Origin: Nemertoderma westbladi
Taxonomy: Eukaryota; Xenacoelomorpha; Nemertodermatida; Nemertodermatidae
DNA length: 41,775 nt
Reading direction: 5' to 3'
Assembly (NCBI GenBank): GCA_032718475.1
Contig: JAUCBJ010007563.1
Span: 1 to 41,775 of the forward strand
The translations under genes and the position numbers were made by a program. Below are positions 11,791 to 21,605 of this stretch, one piece after another. The notes beneath the pieces were generated by a model that was given only the letters and a program-made list of their open reading frames with translations, searched no databases and was not told the DNA's origin. Positions within the stretch are counted from its first letter, which is position 1; each line of letters begins with the position of its first letter.

Positions 11791-12362
11791 TTGCTGCACA
11801 CGCTAACTGCATGTTGAAATCTTATATTTTTATCAGAGAACTATTCAACTTCTGTGCACATAATATTCGTCTCAAATCCGTGTTGTATATCACTGTTAAG
11901 ATTGTTTGTCCGTTGCCCAGCATCGGTTGCCGTAACCCTAAAGCACTTATTGGTTGCCATACTTTATGATGTTCTTGCGCCCCATTGGCTGTTTCATTTC
12001 TTACAGTGCTATAATAATCGATGTTTATCCTGCTATTTTAGGCATAACATTATAACATCTTAAGCCTGTTACGAGTCATGTAACTAGCAGGACCTATGAA
12101 ATTTCAACTTGCTGTGATGCATCATTATCTTATTGCATTGCATCAATAACTTACTGCAATATTATTCCCCAACTTGTAACTATAATCTATTGATAATATG
12201 ATGCTTGCAGTACGATTAAACTGTGAGGCTTACCACTCACTAGGTCCAACATAGCGTCCTACCTGTAATATATATCAAGTCACTCATACATTTACCCGCC
12301 GACCCGCCGCAAATTAAATTAAAGTAAGATATAAGACTAAGACTAAGTGAGTGAGTGATGAG
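11791..12362. other. Unassigned stretch flanking the LTR-like element
   Basis: No gene recognised. Two overlapping short open frames (69 and 71 residues) read in different frames and neither is convincing. This sequence is not shared with the flank of the related element at 31.4 kb, so it is probably the insertion-site flank. Confidence 0.4.
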
Positions 12363-12969
12363 TGATAACCGAAGGACAAACGGCACCTTATATAGCAAAT
12401 CCTAAGCATGGAATTCACTAGAACATTCTACGAGCGCACATTGGATCAATAAATTTTCAAGTGCCCTATGATTGGCCCAACTCATCTTTCCACGTGTTGT
12501 ATGCACCCCATTGGCTTATCTAACCGAAATGAAATAACGCAAAATACAAATTTTACCGACCCATATTCGAACTCTCGACCTACTTAGAATGTAACCTGCG
12601 CCTTAACCTACTTGACCACTGCGCCAATAGAAACCCATGCCCAATTATAACTAATGTAGGTGATATGCAAATTACAACAAACTACAAATCAAGGCAAATA
12701 CGTCGGAATTTTGAAAGTTTTTACGTAGTACAAATTGCAAATATCTACCTAATAGTGAAATAATCCCATACCGCTCCATGAAAACAGTAAGAAAGGCTGT
12801 TTTCACCAATCGAAATATAAAACTAATAACTAAAAATATATCTAAATCTAGTGTGGGGCCTAAAATATAAAATAATCACTGCTTGAATCTTATTGTATAC
12901 GAGATATTGCGGATACTGCGTAAATATAGACCTTCGTACATACATACATACAAATGTGGATTTACTATC
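12363..12969 (-). mobile_element. LTR-like segment of BEL-related element 2 (left part)
   Basis: Closely related to 31393-32115. Shared blocks include tgataaccgaagg at the left end, ccctatgattggccca, attcgaactc, tccatgaaaacagtaag and ctgttttcaccaatcgaaat. Homology with the 31.4-kb copy starts sharply at tgataacc, while on the far side it continues into internal element sequence, as expected of a 3' LTR whose element lies to the right on the minus strand. The segment is split at 12969 by a LINE. A ccttatatag block at 12387-12396 gives a TATA-like motif on the minus strand. Confidence 0.65.
12551..12630 (-). other. tRNA-like sequence inside the LTR (copy 2)
   Basis: On the minus strand an A-box-like TGGCGCAGTGG lies at 12616-12626 and a B-box-like GAGTTCGAATAT at 12563-12574, with GGTTAAGGCGC between them. 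This is the layout of a Leu/Ser-type tRNA head. It is a degenerate pseudo-tRNA and the counterpart of 31711-31783. Confidence 0.65.
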
Positions 12970-12971
12970 TA

Positions 12972-12974
<3 letters not shown>

Positions 12975-13002
<28 letters not shown>

Positions 13003-13005
13003 ATC
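12975..13005 (-). repeat. (CATA)n tail of the LINE
   Basis: The tatg repeats on the plus strand read as (CATA)n on the minus strand. They directly follow 'actcaataaagatc', which carries an AATAAA signal. This is the 3' tail of the minus-strand LINE and lies next to its target duplication. Confidence 0.75.
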
Positions 13006-13242
13006 TTTATTGAGTCCAGGGCTATTAGCCCCCAGCCGCAATCGACTTATTGGACTTCCATCAACAATCCTTCAACTGCACTGCACAAACTGACCTGACT
13101 GACAACAATAAATAACAAGAGAAATACTTAATTAATAAGTGAAAACAAACCAATTTCTAGCAAAGCGAATAGTACAATCAATTCACAAATATATTTTACA
13201 CAAATTGATAAATAACTAAATACCTCCATGTCCATATATTAA

Positions 13243-13893
13243 TTAACCTAAAAAATTAACAACTAGTAGGGCATCATTTGTTTTACTCCAAAGATTAAAC
13301 ACCTCCTTAGCTAACGATATTTGAGATTGTGCCATTTGTGTATTTAATTGATCTACGTCTGAAAGAGCACAAATCCTTAACAAATTATTTCTAGCACCAT
13401 CAAGACTTTCACAGTGAAAAAGAAAATGGAATTCTGATTCAATACGATTACTAACATTAACAGTAGCACCACAACACAGTTTACAAAAACGCTCCTCCGC
13501 AGGTGTTCCACTAAAACGTCCAGTTTCAATGGCTAATGGTAGAACGCCCAGTCTAAACTGCACAAAGCGCGAATGTATTTGGATGGGAAGATTATATTTA
13601 ACATATGGTTCTACAGCAAAATCCAATTTAAATGCACTATAATTAGAAAGCTTTGGTTTACTCATAACTTCCAATTTCCAAATGTTAGAAAAATACAAAT
13701 TGCACTTATCATCAAAAATGTTCAAATTTCAAACACGTTTATTATCGAAATAGTCAACCAATCCTAAATTACTTAAAATTGATTTAATAGCTGCACACCA
13801 CCCTCGTTAGAGTTATAGTCTAGCAAAAATACTTGTTTAGTCAGACGATTATTTGGCATACCTACCAATTTATTCCATAATCTACATATTTCC
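13243..13893 (-). pseudogene. LINE ORF2, C-terminal segment
   Basis: This continues the RT frame interrupted at 15460. The frame picks up as FKEICRLWNKLVGMPNN from 13893, with a stop near 13730. It then reads MSKPKLSNYSAF, FVQFRLGVLPLAIETGRFSG and CKLCCG ... ESEFHFLFHC. The last is a C-x2-C ... H-x3-C-like metal-binding knuckle typical of the C-terminus of several invertebrate LINE families. It ends at a stop at 13243, followed by a 3' UTR with AATAAA before the tail. Internal stops make it non-functional. Confidence 0.75.
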
Positions 13894-13897
13894 TTAA

Positions 13898-15456
13898 CCC
13901 TATTAAACCCGGGGGGGGGGGGTCAATATGACCCCTCGCCCTCCCGTGGTTTTTTTATTATAATTCTGAAACTAACGCAGTTGGGAATCTGAAATTGTAT
14001 GACTTTTCCTAAAAATCTATTGTCTTCCTAGTAGTGAAAACCGTTTTCAAAAATATTGGGTACTTTTCGAGTTATAGCACCATTTTTTAACCCTACTTTT
14101 GGCACTTTTTTTGAGACGTTTTTTGAAAATTAAATTTCATTAAATATTAATTGTAACATCTCTATTTTTGATTTACACCGGTTTTTTGGTGTTAGAAATT
14201 TGATGGAATTCATATAAATTGATTTAGAAATTTCAAACTTGTTTTTTTCGGTGGGTGCCAAATTTTGGTGCCAGCACCAAATTTTGAAATAAGTCAATTT
14301 TGTAAATTGATCGTTGGAAACTTGTTTTTTACGCAATTGGGGTTTTTCGGGTTTCTGGATTCGATGAAATATATACGAGTTGCACCAAGCGTATCAAACT
14401 TGTATTTTTCGGTGCTGTCTGCAAATTTTGGTGCTAGCACGAAATTTTGAAAATCTGTTCAATAGATAAAATTGCTTGTGATAATTTATTTCTTGCGTTT
14501 TAGAGGTTTATGGCTGTTCTGAATTCAATGGAAAATATAATTATCGAACTAGACATCTCAAACTTGTATTTTTCGGATGTGGGTGCAAAATGTGGTGCTA
14601 GCACCACATTTTGAAAACCATCAAATATATCAATTGATTGTGTCACCTTGTTTCTTGCGTTATACGGGTTTGTGATGGTTCTGAATTCAATGGAATCAGT
14701 AAAAATTTCTTAAGAGTTCTCAAACTTGTATTTTTCGCCGGTGGGTGAAAATTGTTGTGCCTGCACCAAATTTTGGAAAATATGCAAATTAATAAGTAGA
14801 TAATATCACCTTGTTTCTTGCGTTATACGGGTTTATGAGGGTCCTGAATCCGATGGAATCAATAAAAACAGCACTGGACATCGCAAACTTGTACTTTTTG
14901 GTGATGGGTACGAAATTTGGTGCTAGCACCAAAATTTGCCAAATTACGCCGAAAAAATACAAGTAGCAATGATCTGGCATATTAGAAATGTATTCCATTA
15001 GAATCAGCGCCCTCGAAAACCTGAAAATGTGAATTTATAGCATCGTATAAGTGAATTAAAAATTTTGTGTTCTAACTGAAAAGTGCTGGTTACTTGTTTT
15101 TTTCATGTTTTTTCCTACGCAGAGAGGACTAAACAGCCATTTATAGTAATCATATCATTTTTTAATATTTTGCAATGTATTTTGCACCCCAGAAAACCTG
15201 TATTGAAAAATAATTAGCCGAAAATGTAACTTTCAAATTTTGTGAAAATTGTGCACTACTTGTAATTTTGGTGCTGCAATATAACCACCCCAGTACATTT
15301 TTTCGAAAATTTTTTTTTTCGGTCGGATCCAGACAAGTGATACCTACACACAAACAAAAAATCAGACGTTTTCGTAAATATTTGTAGATTTGTAGAATAT
15401 GACCCCCCCCCCCCCCCGGTATTTGTACAACATTTTATAGCCCGGTACTAATAGGG
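13898..15456. mobile_element. Non-autonomous piggyBac-type element (1559 bp, TTAA target)
   Basis: It is flanked by TTAA at 13894-13897 and 15457-15460. Ends are CCCTATTAAACCCGGG (left) and the reverse complement of CCCTATTAGTACCGGG (right), matching at 13 of 16 positions. Both ends then carry a long G run followed by GTCA(A)TAT. Removing the element plus one TTAA joins the LINE frame without a shift (…RRR|FKE…). TTAA targets, CCC/GGG termini and footprint-free joining are hallmarks of piggyBac. No transposase is encoded, and the open frames inside (such as 14130-14336 and 14789-14998) are repeat translations. Confidence 0.85.
14250..14945. repeat. Array of ~160-bp units, each centred on a palindrome
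   Basis: Five units carry palindromes at 14260-14286, 14422-14449, 14586-14613, 14748-14776 and 14912-14937. The core is TTTGGTGCTAGCACCAAA, and the 28-bp copy at 14586-14613 is a perfect palindrome. Between palindromes the sequence 'cttgtttcttgcgttatacgggttt...ctgaatt.aatggaa...tcaaacttgtatttttcgg' repeats with divergence. Spacing is 149-175 bp. Confidence 0.8.
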
Positions 15457-16681
15457 TTAAAGCGCCTACGCTTACTGTGAGGCCAAGCCATATCCCCTTC
15501 TACTCCCGCGTTTGCTGCGTATCGGTGCACGCCGAGAAACCACTTACATGCACTTAGCTGTGCGGTGCGAATTTTCAATGAATCCCTGTAGCCCCATACA
15601 GCCGAACTATAATCTAAGATAGGGGCAACACCGAGGTTAAATAGTTTAGTAAATACTTTATAAGAAAAACCATTTACATCCCTGGATTTAGCCTTAAGGG
15701 CCCCCAACGCACGTTTAGCCGAAGCAGCTAACTCTTCAGTTGCTTTACCAAAATTTAAATGCTCATCGAAATAAACACCCAAATATTTATAATGTGGCAC
15801 GAGTGATATAATATTATTACCCACCGAAAATATATAATTTGTTCTATAAACACTAGTCTTACGAAAATGTACAACATTCGATTTCTTCAAATTAATTTCA
15901 AGGAGCCACTTTTTACACGAGTTATTTAAAATACTTAATAATGCTTGTAAATCATTAGGTGTTTCTGCTAGTAATATTACATCATCAGTGTATGCTAAAA
16001 TAGATACTATCGTTGCATTATCCAAATGTACTCCTATCCCGCTACTTTTTAATTCTTTAACTAAACTGTTTATAAATATATTAAACAACGTTGGACTTAG
16101 GCATTCTCCCTGACGTACCCCTGATTTAGTTACAAACCAACTAGACATATAATCATTGACTAATATAGACGATACCGTATCTGTATATTAGGCCTTAATA
16201 CAACAATAAATTCTGCCCCCAATTCCGTTTTGCAATAAAGTGTAAAGCAATAAATCACTATACCCAGTCGAATGCTTTTTTAAAGTCTATAAAAGCACAA
16301 TATTTTTCTTGATCCAACATTTTTCTCTTATCTACAACACTGTTTAAAATAAAGACTTTATCAATGCATGACCTCCCCCCTCTGAAACCACATTTCTCGT
16401 CGGCAAGTAAGTTATTACTTCTATATAATCTGAGATTCTACAGTTTAATAAAGAGGTGAATAATTTGCTCAAGCACAATAATAAACTGATCCCCCTATAG
16501 TTCAATGGTACCATCTTATCGTTGCTTCCGGGCTTATAAACAGGACGTATAAAGGCTTGCAACCAACTAGTCGGTATGCACCCGGAACTAAAAATCAAAT
16601 TAAAGAAAGAACATAGCGGCTTCAATAAAACAGGTAATTTTAAAATTTCGTTTGGTTTCCCATCTATCGGTATCATATCTA
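15457..16681 (-). pseudogene. LINE reverse transcriptase (fingers and palm)
   Basis: Minus-strand RT motifs appear in order. RPVYKPGSNDKMVPLNYRGISLL is the fingers, about 16545-16480. AFIDFKKAFDWV is motif A, about 16292-16257. SGVRQGECLSPTLFNIFI is motif B. AYTDDVILLA, about 16005-15975, is motif C, with YTDD in place of the usual YADD or FADD. Then come YLGVYFDEHLNF and KLFNLGVAPILDYSSAVWG. Frame changes occur between 16344 and 16148. The N-terminal endonuclease is absent because of 5' truncation. The clade is uncertain. It belongs with the C-terminal segment across the piggyBac-type insertion. Confidence 0.85.
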
Positions 16682-16730
16682 TTACTATCAAGGCTTGGTG
16701 CATAAAATATAAAAAACTCCTCGGTTATCC
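16682..16730 (-). mobile_element. LTR of element 2, right remnant
   Basis: The sequence gcataaaatataaaaaactc...cggttatcc matches the right end of the 31.4-kb LTR (gcctaaaatacaaaaaggg...cggttatca). Beyond it both loci continue with 'aaattaaacaaat', so the shared DNA extends into element-internal sequence. Confidence 0.6.
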
Positions 16731-17665
16731 AAAATTAAACAAATTAAGGTAATGCTATCGAAGAGTTCGGGTGTCATTTCCTTGGGTTCGGTTTGATCGT
16801 GGGATATCCAATAGAACGTTAGGCTCGTGAGCCTTCCACCGAACTCCTTGATCTCGCCTTTCTCGTACGCCTTGTATGCCATATATAGTCTAAGAGCTTC
16901 CCTCTTCCCCTGTGTCGACTTGTTGGACTCGTCTATTATCATACTGTAGACGTCCAGTTCGACTAGTTTGGGTTCGTATATCACGATCTCGCCCGCTTTC
17001 GGTACGCTCATCTTGAACGAGTGATACGGATTCTTCAAGGGGTATCCACCTTCCTGATAACACAGACTCTGGTGGTTTGGGCATCACACTAATATTGGTT
17101 CGGGGTTCTCGGGGTTCAATCACATAGGGATCGCGTTGTCTTGCGCACGCATACATCCTCCACATTTATAGAAGAGTTTATATATGGAGAACGCTTCCTT
17201 AGTCTCCTGGTCTGCTCATCGAGCGCGTCTATACAGGTGCATCCCGTCAAATTCGTCCCTAGCTGCAGGCATGGGCTCACCCGCCGTCTGATATTGCAGC
17301 ATGTGATATAATCGGCGTATCTCTGTATCGGGGTTCTCGCATATGTTGCTGGCGTCACACAATACATCGTAGGGGTATAACACGTTAAACTCCGTGCGTA
17401 ACTCCTCCATTCTCTTATTATAAGCGTTTTGTCGCTGTCACATAACATTTGGATCAGCCTTTGACTTTGCGAGCTTGGCTGTACTCCTTGCCATGCTCTC
17501 GACTCCGAACACGCTAAACTTCTTGGCCCCATATTGGTTGAACGGTGCCTGGTGCTCCTGTTCCTGCGTGAATCACTGTCGTTTGTTCTTTGTGGATCCT
17601 CTCTGCCATTATAAGCGTATATATAGGTTACGTATCGTTACGTTTATCTATACCGTTGCATTCTA
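16731..17665 (-). pseudogene. Unrecognised 3' ORF of BEL-related element 2
   Basis: Broken minus-strand frames read, in order: GVESMARSTAKLAKSKADPN (about 17500-17440), MEELRTEFNVLYPYDVLCDASNICENP (17410-17330), NPENPEPIL (about 17110), then KNPYHSFKMSVPKAGEIVIYEPKLV through MTPELFDSITLICLI (17038-16740). The first half is homologous to 32556-32933 in the BEL element downstream of pol, so this is an element-encoded ORF in the position where env genes sit. I recognise no domain, membrane segment or catalytic motif. At least three frame breaks occur, and ~70 bp near 17586-17655 are absent from the other copy. The hairpin repeat at 16818-16837 lies in the last part and encodes GRLTSLT. Confidence 0.55.
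16818..16837 (+). repeat. Palindromic 20-mer, copy 1 (diverged)
   Basis: GTTAGGCTCGTGAGCCTTCC differs at three positions from the common form GGTAGGCTCGCAAGCCTTCC. It lies in the 3' ORF on the minus strand. Confidence 0.85.
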
Positions 17666-17749
17666 CTAGAGGAAGCACAAACAGAGGTTAGATATGAGGA
17701 AACTTAGAGTTTTGTCGGCTTTTGGCTCAACTTTGCTCTAAACCCCTAC
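17666..17749 (-). other. Candidate 84-nt intron (element 2)
   Basis: On the minus strand a GT (atgg|gtaggg) at 17749 and a polypyrimidine tract plus AG (gtgcttcctctag) ending at 17666 bound a segment conserved in the other element (32921-33001). It separates the ORF 17727-18392 from the 3' ORF. The open frame runs a few codons into it before a stop, as unspliced reading would. There is no direct proof of splicing. Confidence 0.4.
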
Positions 17750-18392
17750 CCATTTGCCTAAGCTTTAGCTGGACATATCCTGCTGCTGACCTCTTCCATA
17801 CAGCTGGATCTCGAGTGTCCCTTACGATCCCCATTTGGTATAAGTCCTCCCAGGCAGCTTCCGATAAGTTAAACGGGAGTCCGGGTCCGGGGAAGTTCCA
17901 TTGCGTCTCTACAATAGACCTTAGTTCCTCCATCGTGTATCCCGCATAACTGTCCCTGGTCGATCTCTTATTTCTCATCCAATCAGCTTGATGTTCCTCC
18001 ACAGCGATCAATACTCTAGTGAGTACGGCCCCAGGAAGAATTAGAAGTGGATCTGGATAAACCGCTTCTGTCATCCTTGCTCCGATCTCGGGCATTAACT
18101 CTTCAGTGTCGGAACTACTAGAGTTATTCTGCCGTTGAGAAATAAGTTCTCGGCTCGGGTGCTGCTGCTGTTTAACTGCCGTCTCTTGGTCTCGCTTAAC
18201 TTGAGATCTAGTGCCTATAATAGACCTATGGTGCTTTATTAGTCTAGGGTCTGATACCACTACTGTAGGGATAACATTTCTTACAGTAGGAGGGGACTTG
18301 GACTTTGGTCTGAGATGTTCAATACTTTTATCTGGGTCACAGATCGTTCTTTCTAGGAGACTATCTGACAGTGTTTGCTTTGTGTCAGACAT
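17727..18392 (-). CDS. Unrecognised 221-residue ORF of BEL-related element 2
   Basis: The frame starts with a real ATG at 18392. The first residues (MSDT ... CDPDKS) resemble the start of the BEL gag at 40814 (MSDT ... CDPDRS), suggesting a shared leader or first exon. The N-terminal 100 residues are basic, Ser/Gln-rich and look disordered (KQQQHPS, NNSSSSD). The C-terminal half is ordered-looking, with LIAVEEHQADWMRNKRSTRDSY and EAAWEDLYQMGIVRDTRDPAVW. No zinc knuckle, protease or membrane segment is seen. If the candidate intron at 17749 is spliced, the protein would join the 3' ORF in phase 1. It may be a divergent gag, or the first exon of an accessory protein. Function unknown. Confidence 0.55.
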   Translation of the reverse strand: MSDTKQTLSDSLLERTICDPDKSIEHLRPKSKSPPTVRNVIPTVVVSDPRLIKHHRSIIGTRSQVKRDQETAVKQQQHPSRELISQRQNNSSSSDTEELMPEIGARMTEAVYPDPLLILPGAVLTRVLIAVEEHQADWMRNKRSTRDSYAGYTMEELRSIVETQWNFPGPGLPFNLSEAAWEDLYQMGIVRDTRDPAVWKRSAAGYVQLKLRQMGRGLEQS

Positions 18393-18964
18393 AACTTAAT
18401 TTACAGTTGAATGCCTACTACTATAATGACAGTTAAAGCAAGTCTAGAAGAATCAACTGTAAGCCTAGTAGTTATTTACCGATACCATTACTCAATGTAA
18501 CGTGATATATATATTTATTAAAATACCGGTATACACTTATAGTATATATATATAAGTATTATTTACAGACTAGGATCAGTCACAGAATACCGATATATAA
18601 GTTCAGCCTAAATTTATATAAATAAATATAATAAGCTTACCATAAATACCGGTAATGTCAATTATTTAATAATAACTGAATTTCTGGATTTTAGGGTTAC
18701 TTCCCTTTACTTTATTACTGATATTAAGCAGTAGTTCAACTGATATTAAGACCTAATTGATGTATGACAGGCCTACTATTTTATAAATCTGATTGAGTTG
18801 ATTTATAAATATATATACCCGTACAATGGGTTTTGACAATATTTTAAATAAATGTTATTATTTCTGTGTAAGGGGCCACTACACAGAAGCTGAACGCTCT
18901 CAGTGGAGTGCTACTTGCTAGACACTAATACAGATAATTTGACTTTACTAAGTTACTTATCACT
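18393..18964. other. Probable 5' leader of element 2, AT-rich
   Basis: There is no gene. On the minus strand 'accggtatttatggtaagc' (about 18654-18636) gives a donor-like GGTAAG upstream of the ATG at 18392. This is comparable to the GGTAAGT sites upstream of the gag at 40814. No LTR homologous to 12363 or 31393 is found here, so the 5' end is lost or beyond recognition. Confidence 0.35.
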
Positions 18965-19546
18965 ACTGGGGTCAGGTCAGGTCAGGTCCCCAAATCCTGC
19001 TACCACTATGGCAGTAATGTGGTACTACCTGTAGCTGCCAGCCCAGTAGGGCAGGCCCGATAAGCATATCCTATTCATTATTTAGTTGATCAAGAGTGGG
19101 TTGGTTCAGCCCCGTCAACTAAATAAGTCATTGAGGGCTATAGCGCCTAGGGCACCATTGAAGGCAAAGGCTTGATACGCATCTGCATTAGAGATGATAC
19201 ACACCCCGCCCTGTCTATACTGGATGCTCCTCTACCAGTGTTAGGTAACCTAACCCAGGAGGCACACTTGGTTCAAGGTGTAACAAAAGGACCCCTACAG
19301 TCGGCAGCCGGGCTGTAGACCATGGATAGGCGGAAGGTAATCAACCAACAGCTAGACATGCTGACAAGGTCGGCGGAAGGTAATCAACCAATGGCGATCT
19401 ACTGCGAAGACGCTTGTAGGAGTTGCGACCACAAGCGGTTTACTCCCGCAACTGAAAGATATGAGTAAGAGAACCCTCCAGGAGAAATACCGGCTCGGTC
19501 GTCGCCCGGGTCAACAAGGACTCCCAGTGGACCCCAAGGACCCCCA

Positions 19547-20641
19547 GTGGTACACCAGGCTGGGGTCGATAAATTGGCTACTGGAACAAAAGACCGAGAA
19601 GAAAGAAGAACCAACCTGTTGAAATGTAAAAAGACACTAAAGATTACTACAATGAACGCACGCATGCTGAAAGCACATACCAAACAGGGTGACATGGTCG
19701 CTCTGGCAATGGAATATAACATCGATATCATCTGCATCCAAGAACATCGGATTTGTCATGAAGACACTGCCATGAAGTACAATGACATTGGAAATGGATG
19801 GACGTTAGTAACAAGCTCAGCAGTAAGAAACTCGGCCAATGCATCAATTGGTGGAGTAGGAATTCTGCTAAGCCCATTTGCACTTAAGACCCTAAACAAC
19901 ATCGAATCTATAAATTCCAGGGTTATGATCGCAACATTTGATGGGAATCCCAAGGCAACAGTTATATGTTGCTACAGTCCAACCAATGCCTCAGAGCCAG
20001 AACAAGCAGTCAAGTTTTATGAAGAACTGACTGGACTTATAAAGGACATTCCGAAACACAATGTTAAAGTCATTGCTGGTGACCTGAATGCCCAAATTGG
20101 CCCAGAAGACATCAAGGGTTACCCCTATAACACCAGTTCTAACAGAAATGGGTACTTACTTTTAGACCTAATGGAAGAATGTGAATTGATAACAACAAAC
20201 AACACATTCGAAAAGAGTAAGGGGAAGCTATGGACCTTTCAATACCCTAATGGAACCAAAGCACAACTGGATTACATCCTCATAAACAAAAAGTGGAGAA
20301 ACAGCATGATCAACTGCGAGGCATACAACTCGTTCAACCTAATTGGTTCGGACCACAGAATTGTGACTGCAGAGATCAGACTCAGTTTGAGAGCCAGCAA
20401 ACCCAGGACAAGCAAGCAAACTGACAATGCTGAAAAGGATGCTTATACAGTAGAAGTTCAAAACCGCTTTGAAGCACTTCAGTCAATGGATGAAGACCAA
20501 TCCACCAATTCAATATACCAGAATATAATAACAGCCCACAAGGAATCAGCTAAGAGGCATATCCCCCAGAAACCCAAACGAAAACAATATGTGCCATGGC
20601 AAAACTCTGAGGTTACTTGTAAGAGAGAAGATCTATCTTAA
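19547..20641 (+). pseudogene. LINE APE-type endonuclease domain
   Basis: The open frame of 364 codons matches the apurinic-like endonuclease of RTE-group LINEs. It carries N37 (TMNARML), E66 (CIQEHR), Y143-S144, D179/N181 (GDLNAQIG), D242 (LDYILI) and the terminal S268-D269-H270. All expected catalytic and metal-binding residues are present. The frame has no ATG at its left end (it opens before 19547 with GTG), and the first ATG, 19652, lies inside the domain, so the true start is lost or upstream. The endonuclease nicks target DNA for target-primed reverse transcription. After QNSEVTCKRED the frame runs out, and the RT resumes in another frame. Confidence 0.85.
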
Positions 20642-21605
20642 GATAGCCTACAAAGTTAAAACCGAACAACCAACAACCGAAAACATTAACAAGGTTGAGA
20701 AAGCTAAGGACGATCTTAAATTGGCCTACAACATCAGCCAGGAAAAGTACATACAGGATAAAACTGAAGCAATTACAACTGCTCACATACATGTGCACGT
20801 ACACGTTATGACTTTTGTGGACTTCAAGAAGGCATTCGACTCCATCCATAGAGGTAAAATGCTTGAAATCCTAAGAGCTTATGGAATACCAGAAGTAATT
20901 GTTGCTGGCACTGGATTGTTATATTGTGACACAGAATCGCAGGTACTCTCACCAGATGGTGAAACTGAGTTTTTCTCAATCCTGGCTGGCGTACTGCAAG
21001 GTGACACATTAGCACCATGACTATTTGTAATTGTGCTGGATTACGCAATGAGGACGGCCACAAAGGGTGAAGACCTGGGATTCACACTTCAAGAACGCAG
21101 AAGTAGTAGATATCCGGCAACTACAGTCACAGACACCGACTTTGCGGATGACATCGCCCTGCTCTCTAATACCCTAGCAGATGCACAGCTTCTACTAAAT
21201 AAAGTGGAGAGGGCTGTTAAGGAGGTTGGATTGCATATAAATGCTACAAAGACCGAATTCATGACCTTTAATGTTGATGGAAACTTGACAACCATTGATA
21301 ATAATCAACTAAGGAAGGTCGATGACTTCCAGTACCTTGGATCATGGATAGAGAGTAGCAAAAAGGACATAGAAGTTAGGAAAGCAAAGGCTTGGGTAGC
21401 TCTATCAAAATTGGATACCATCTGGAAATCAGATCTCTCCAGGCAGCTGAAGACTAAGTTCTTTCGAGCCACAGTGGAAAGTGTATTTTTATATGGGGGT
21501 GAGACCTGGACACTGACTAAATCACTTGAACAACGAATTGATGGTTGCTACACAAGACTACTAAGGGCAGCCCTAAACATCAGCTGGAGACAACACATGA
21601 CATTA
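20642..21605 (+). pseudogene. LINE reverse transcriptase, deleted and stop-containing
   Basis: The frame resumes as LKIAYKVKTEQPTTENINKV. At about 20785 a CA/GT-rich junction jumps straight to FVDFKKAFDS (motif A, about 20814-20843), so the RT fingers are missing. LAGVLQGDTLAP (motif B) ends at a TGA at 21018-21020. The same frame continues LFVIVLDYAM, DTDFADDIALLS (motif C, FADD at about 21141-21152), NATKTEFMTFN, YLGSWIESSKKDIEVRKAKAWVAL and LYGGETWTLTKSLEQR. It is clearly non-functional. It is related to the fragment at 2894. Confidence 0.85.

Larger units (their letters stand above)
12970..16681 (-). mobile_element. 5'-truncated LINE inserted in the LTR, 8-bp target duplication
   Basis: The LINE runs from just inside 16681 (5' end) to the (CATA)n tail at 12975. 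The octamer ttactatc occurs at both edges (12962-12969 and 16682-16689). Outside them the sequence resumes the LTR as in the intact copy at 32.1 kb: 'gatttactatc' on the left and 'gtgcataaaatataaaaa ... cggttatc' on the right. The LINE is itself interrupted by the piggyBac-type element 13898-15456. Confidence 0.8.
18965..21605 (+). mobile_element. RTE-like LINE, internally deleted
   Basis: A GC-richer 5' UTR (18965-19546) starts with tandem ggtca units and contains a 42-bp direct repeat of 'ggcggaaggtaatcaaccaa' (19331 and 19373). The ORF encodes an APE-type endonuclease and an RT. The ORF is broken by a frame change near 20641, a missing block of RT near 20785 and a TGA at 21018-21020. The C-terminus stops matching at about 21600, so the 3' end is lost. 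Confidence 0.85.

Noticed and set aside
11754-12063. Two overlapping 69-71-residue ORFs
   Set aside because: They lie in different frames of the same DNA and have no recognisable domain.
20613-21295. Minus-strand ORFs across the LINE RT
   Set aside because: They are antisense to the clear RT motifs FKKAFDS, QGDTLAP and FADD on the plus strand.
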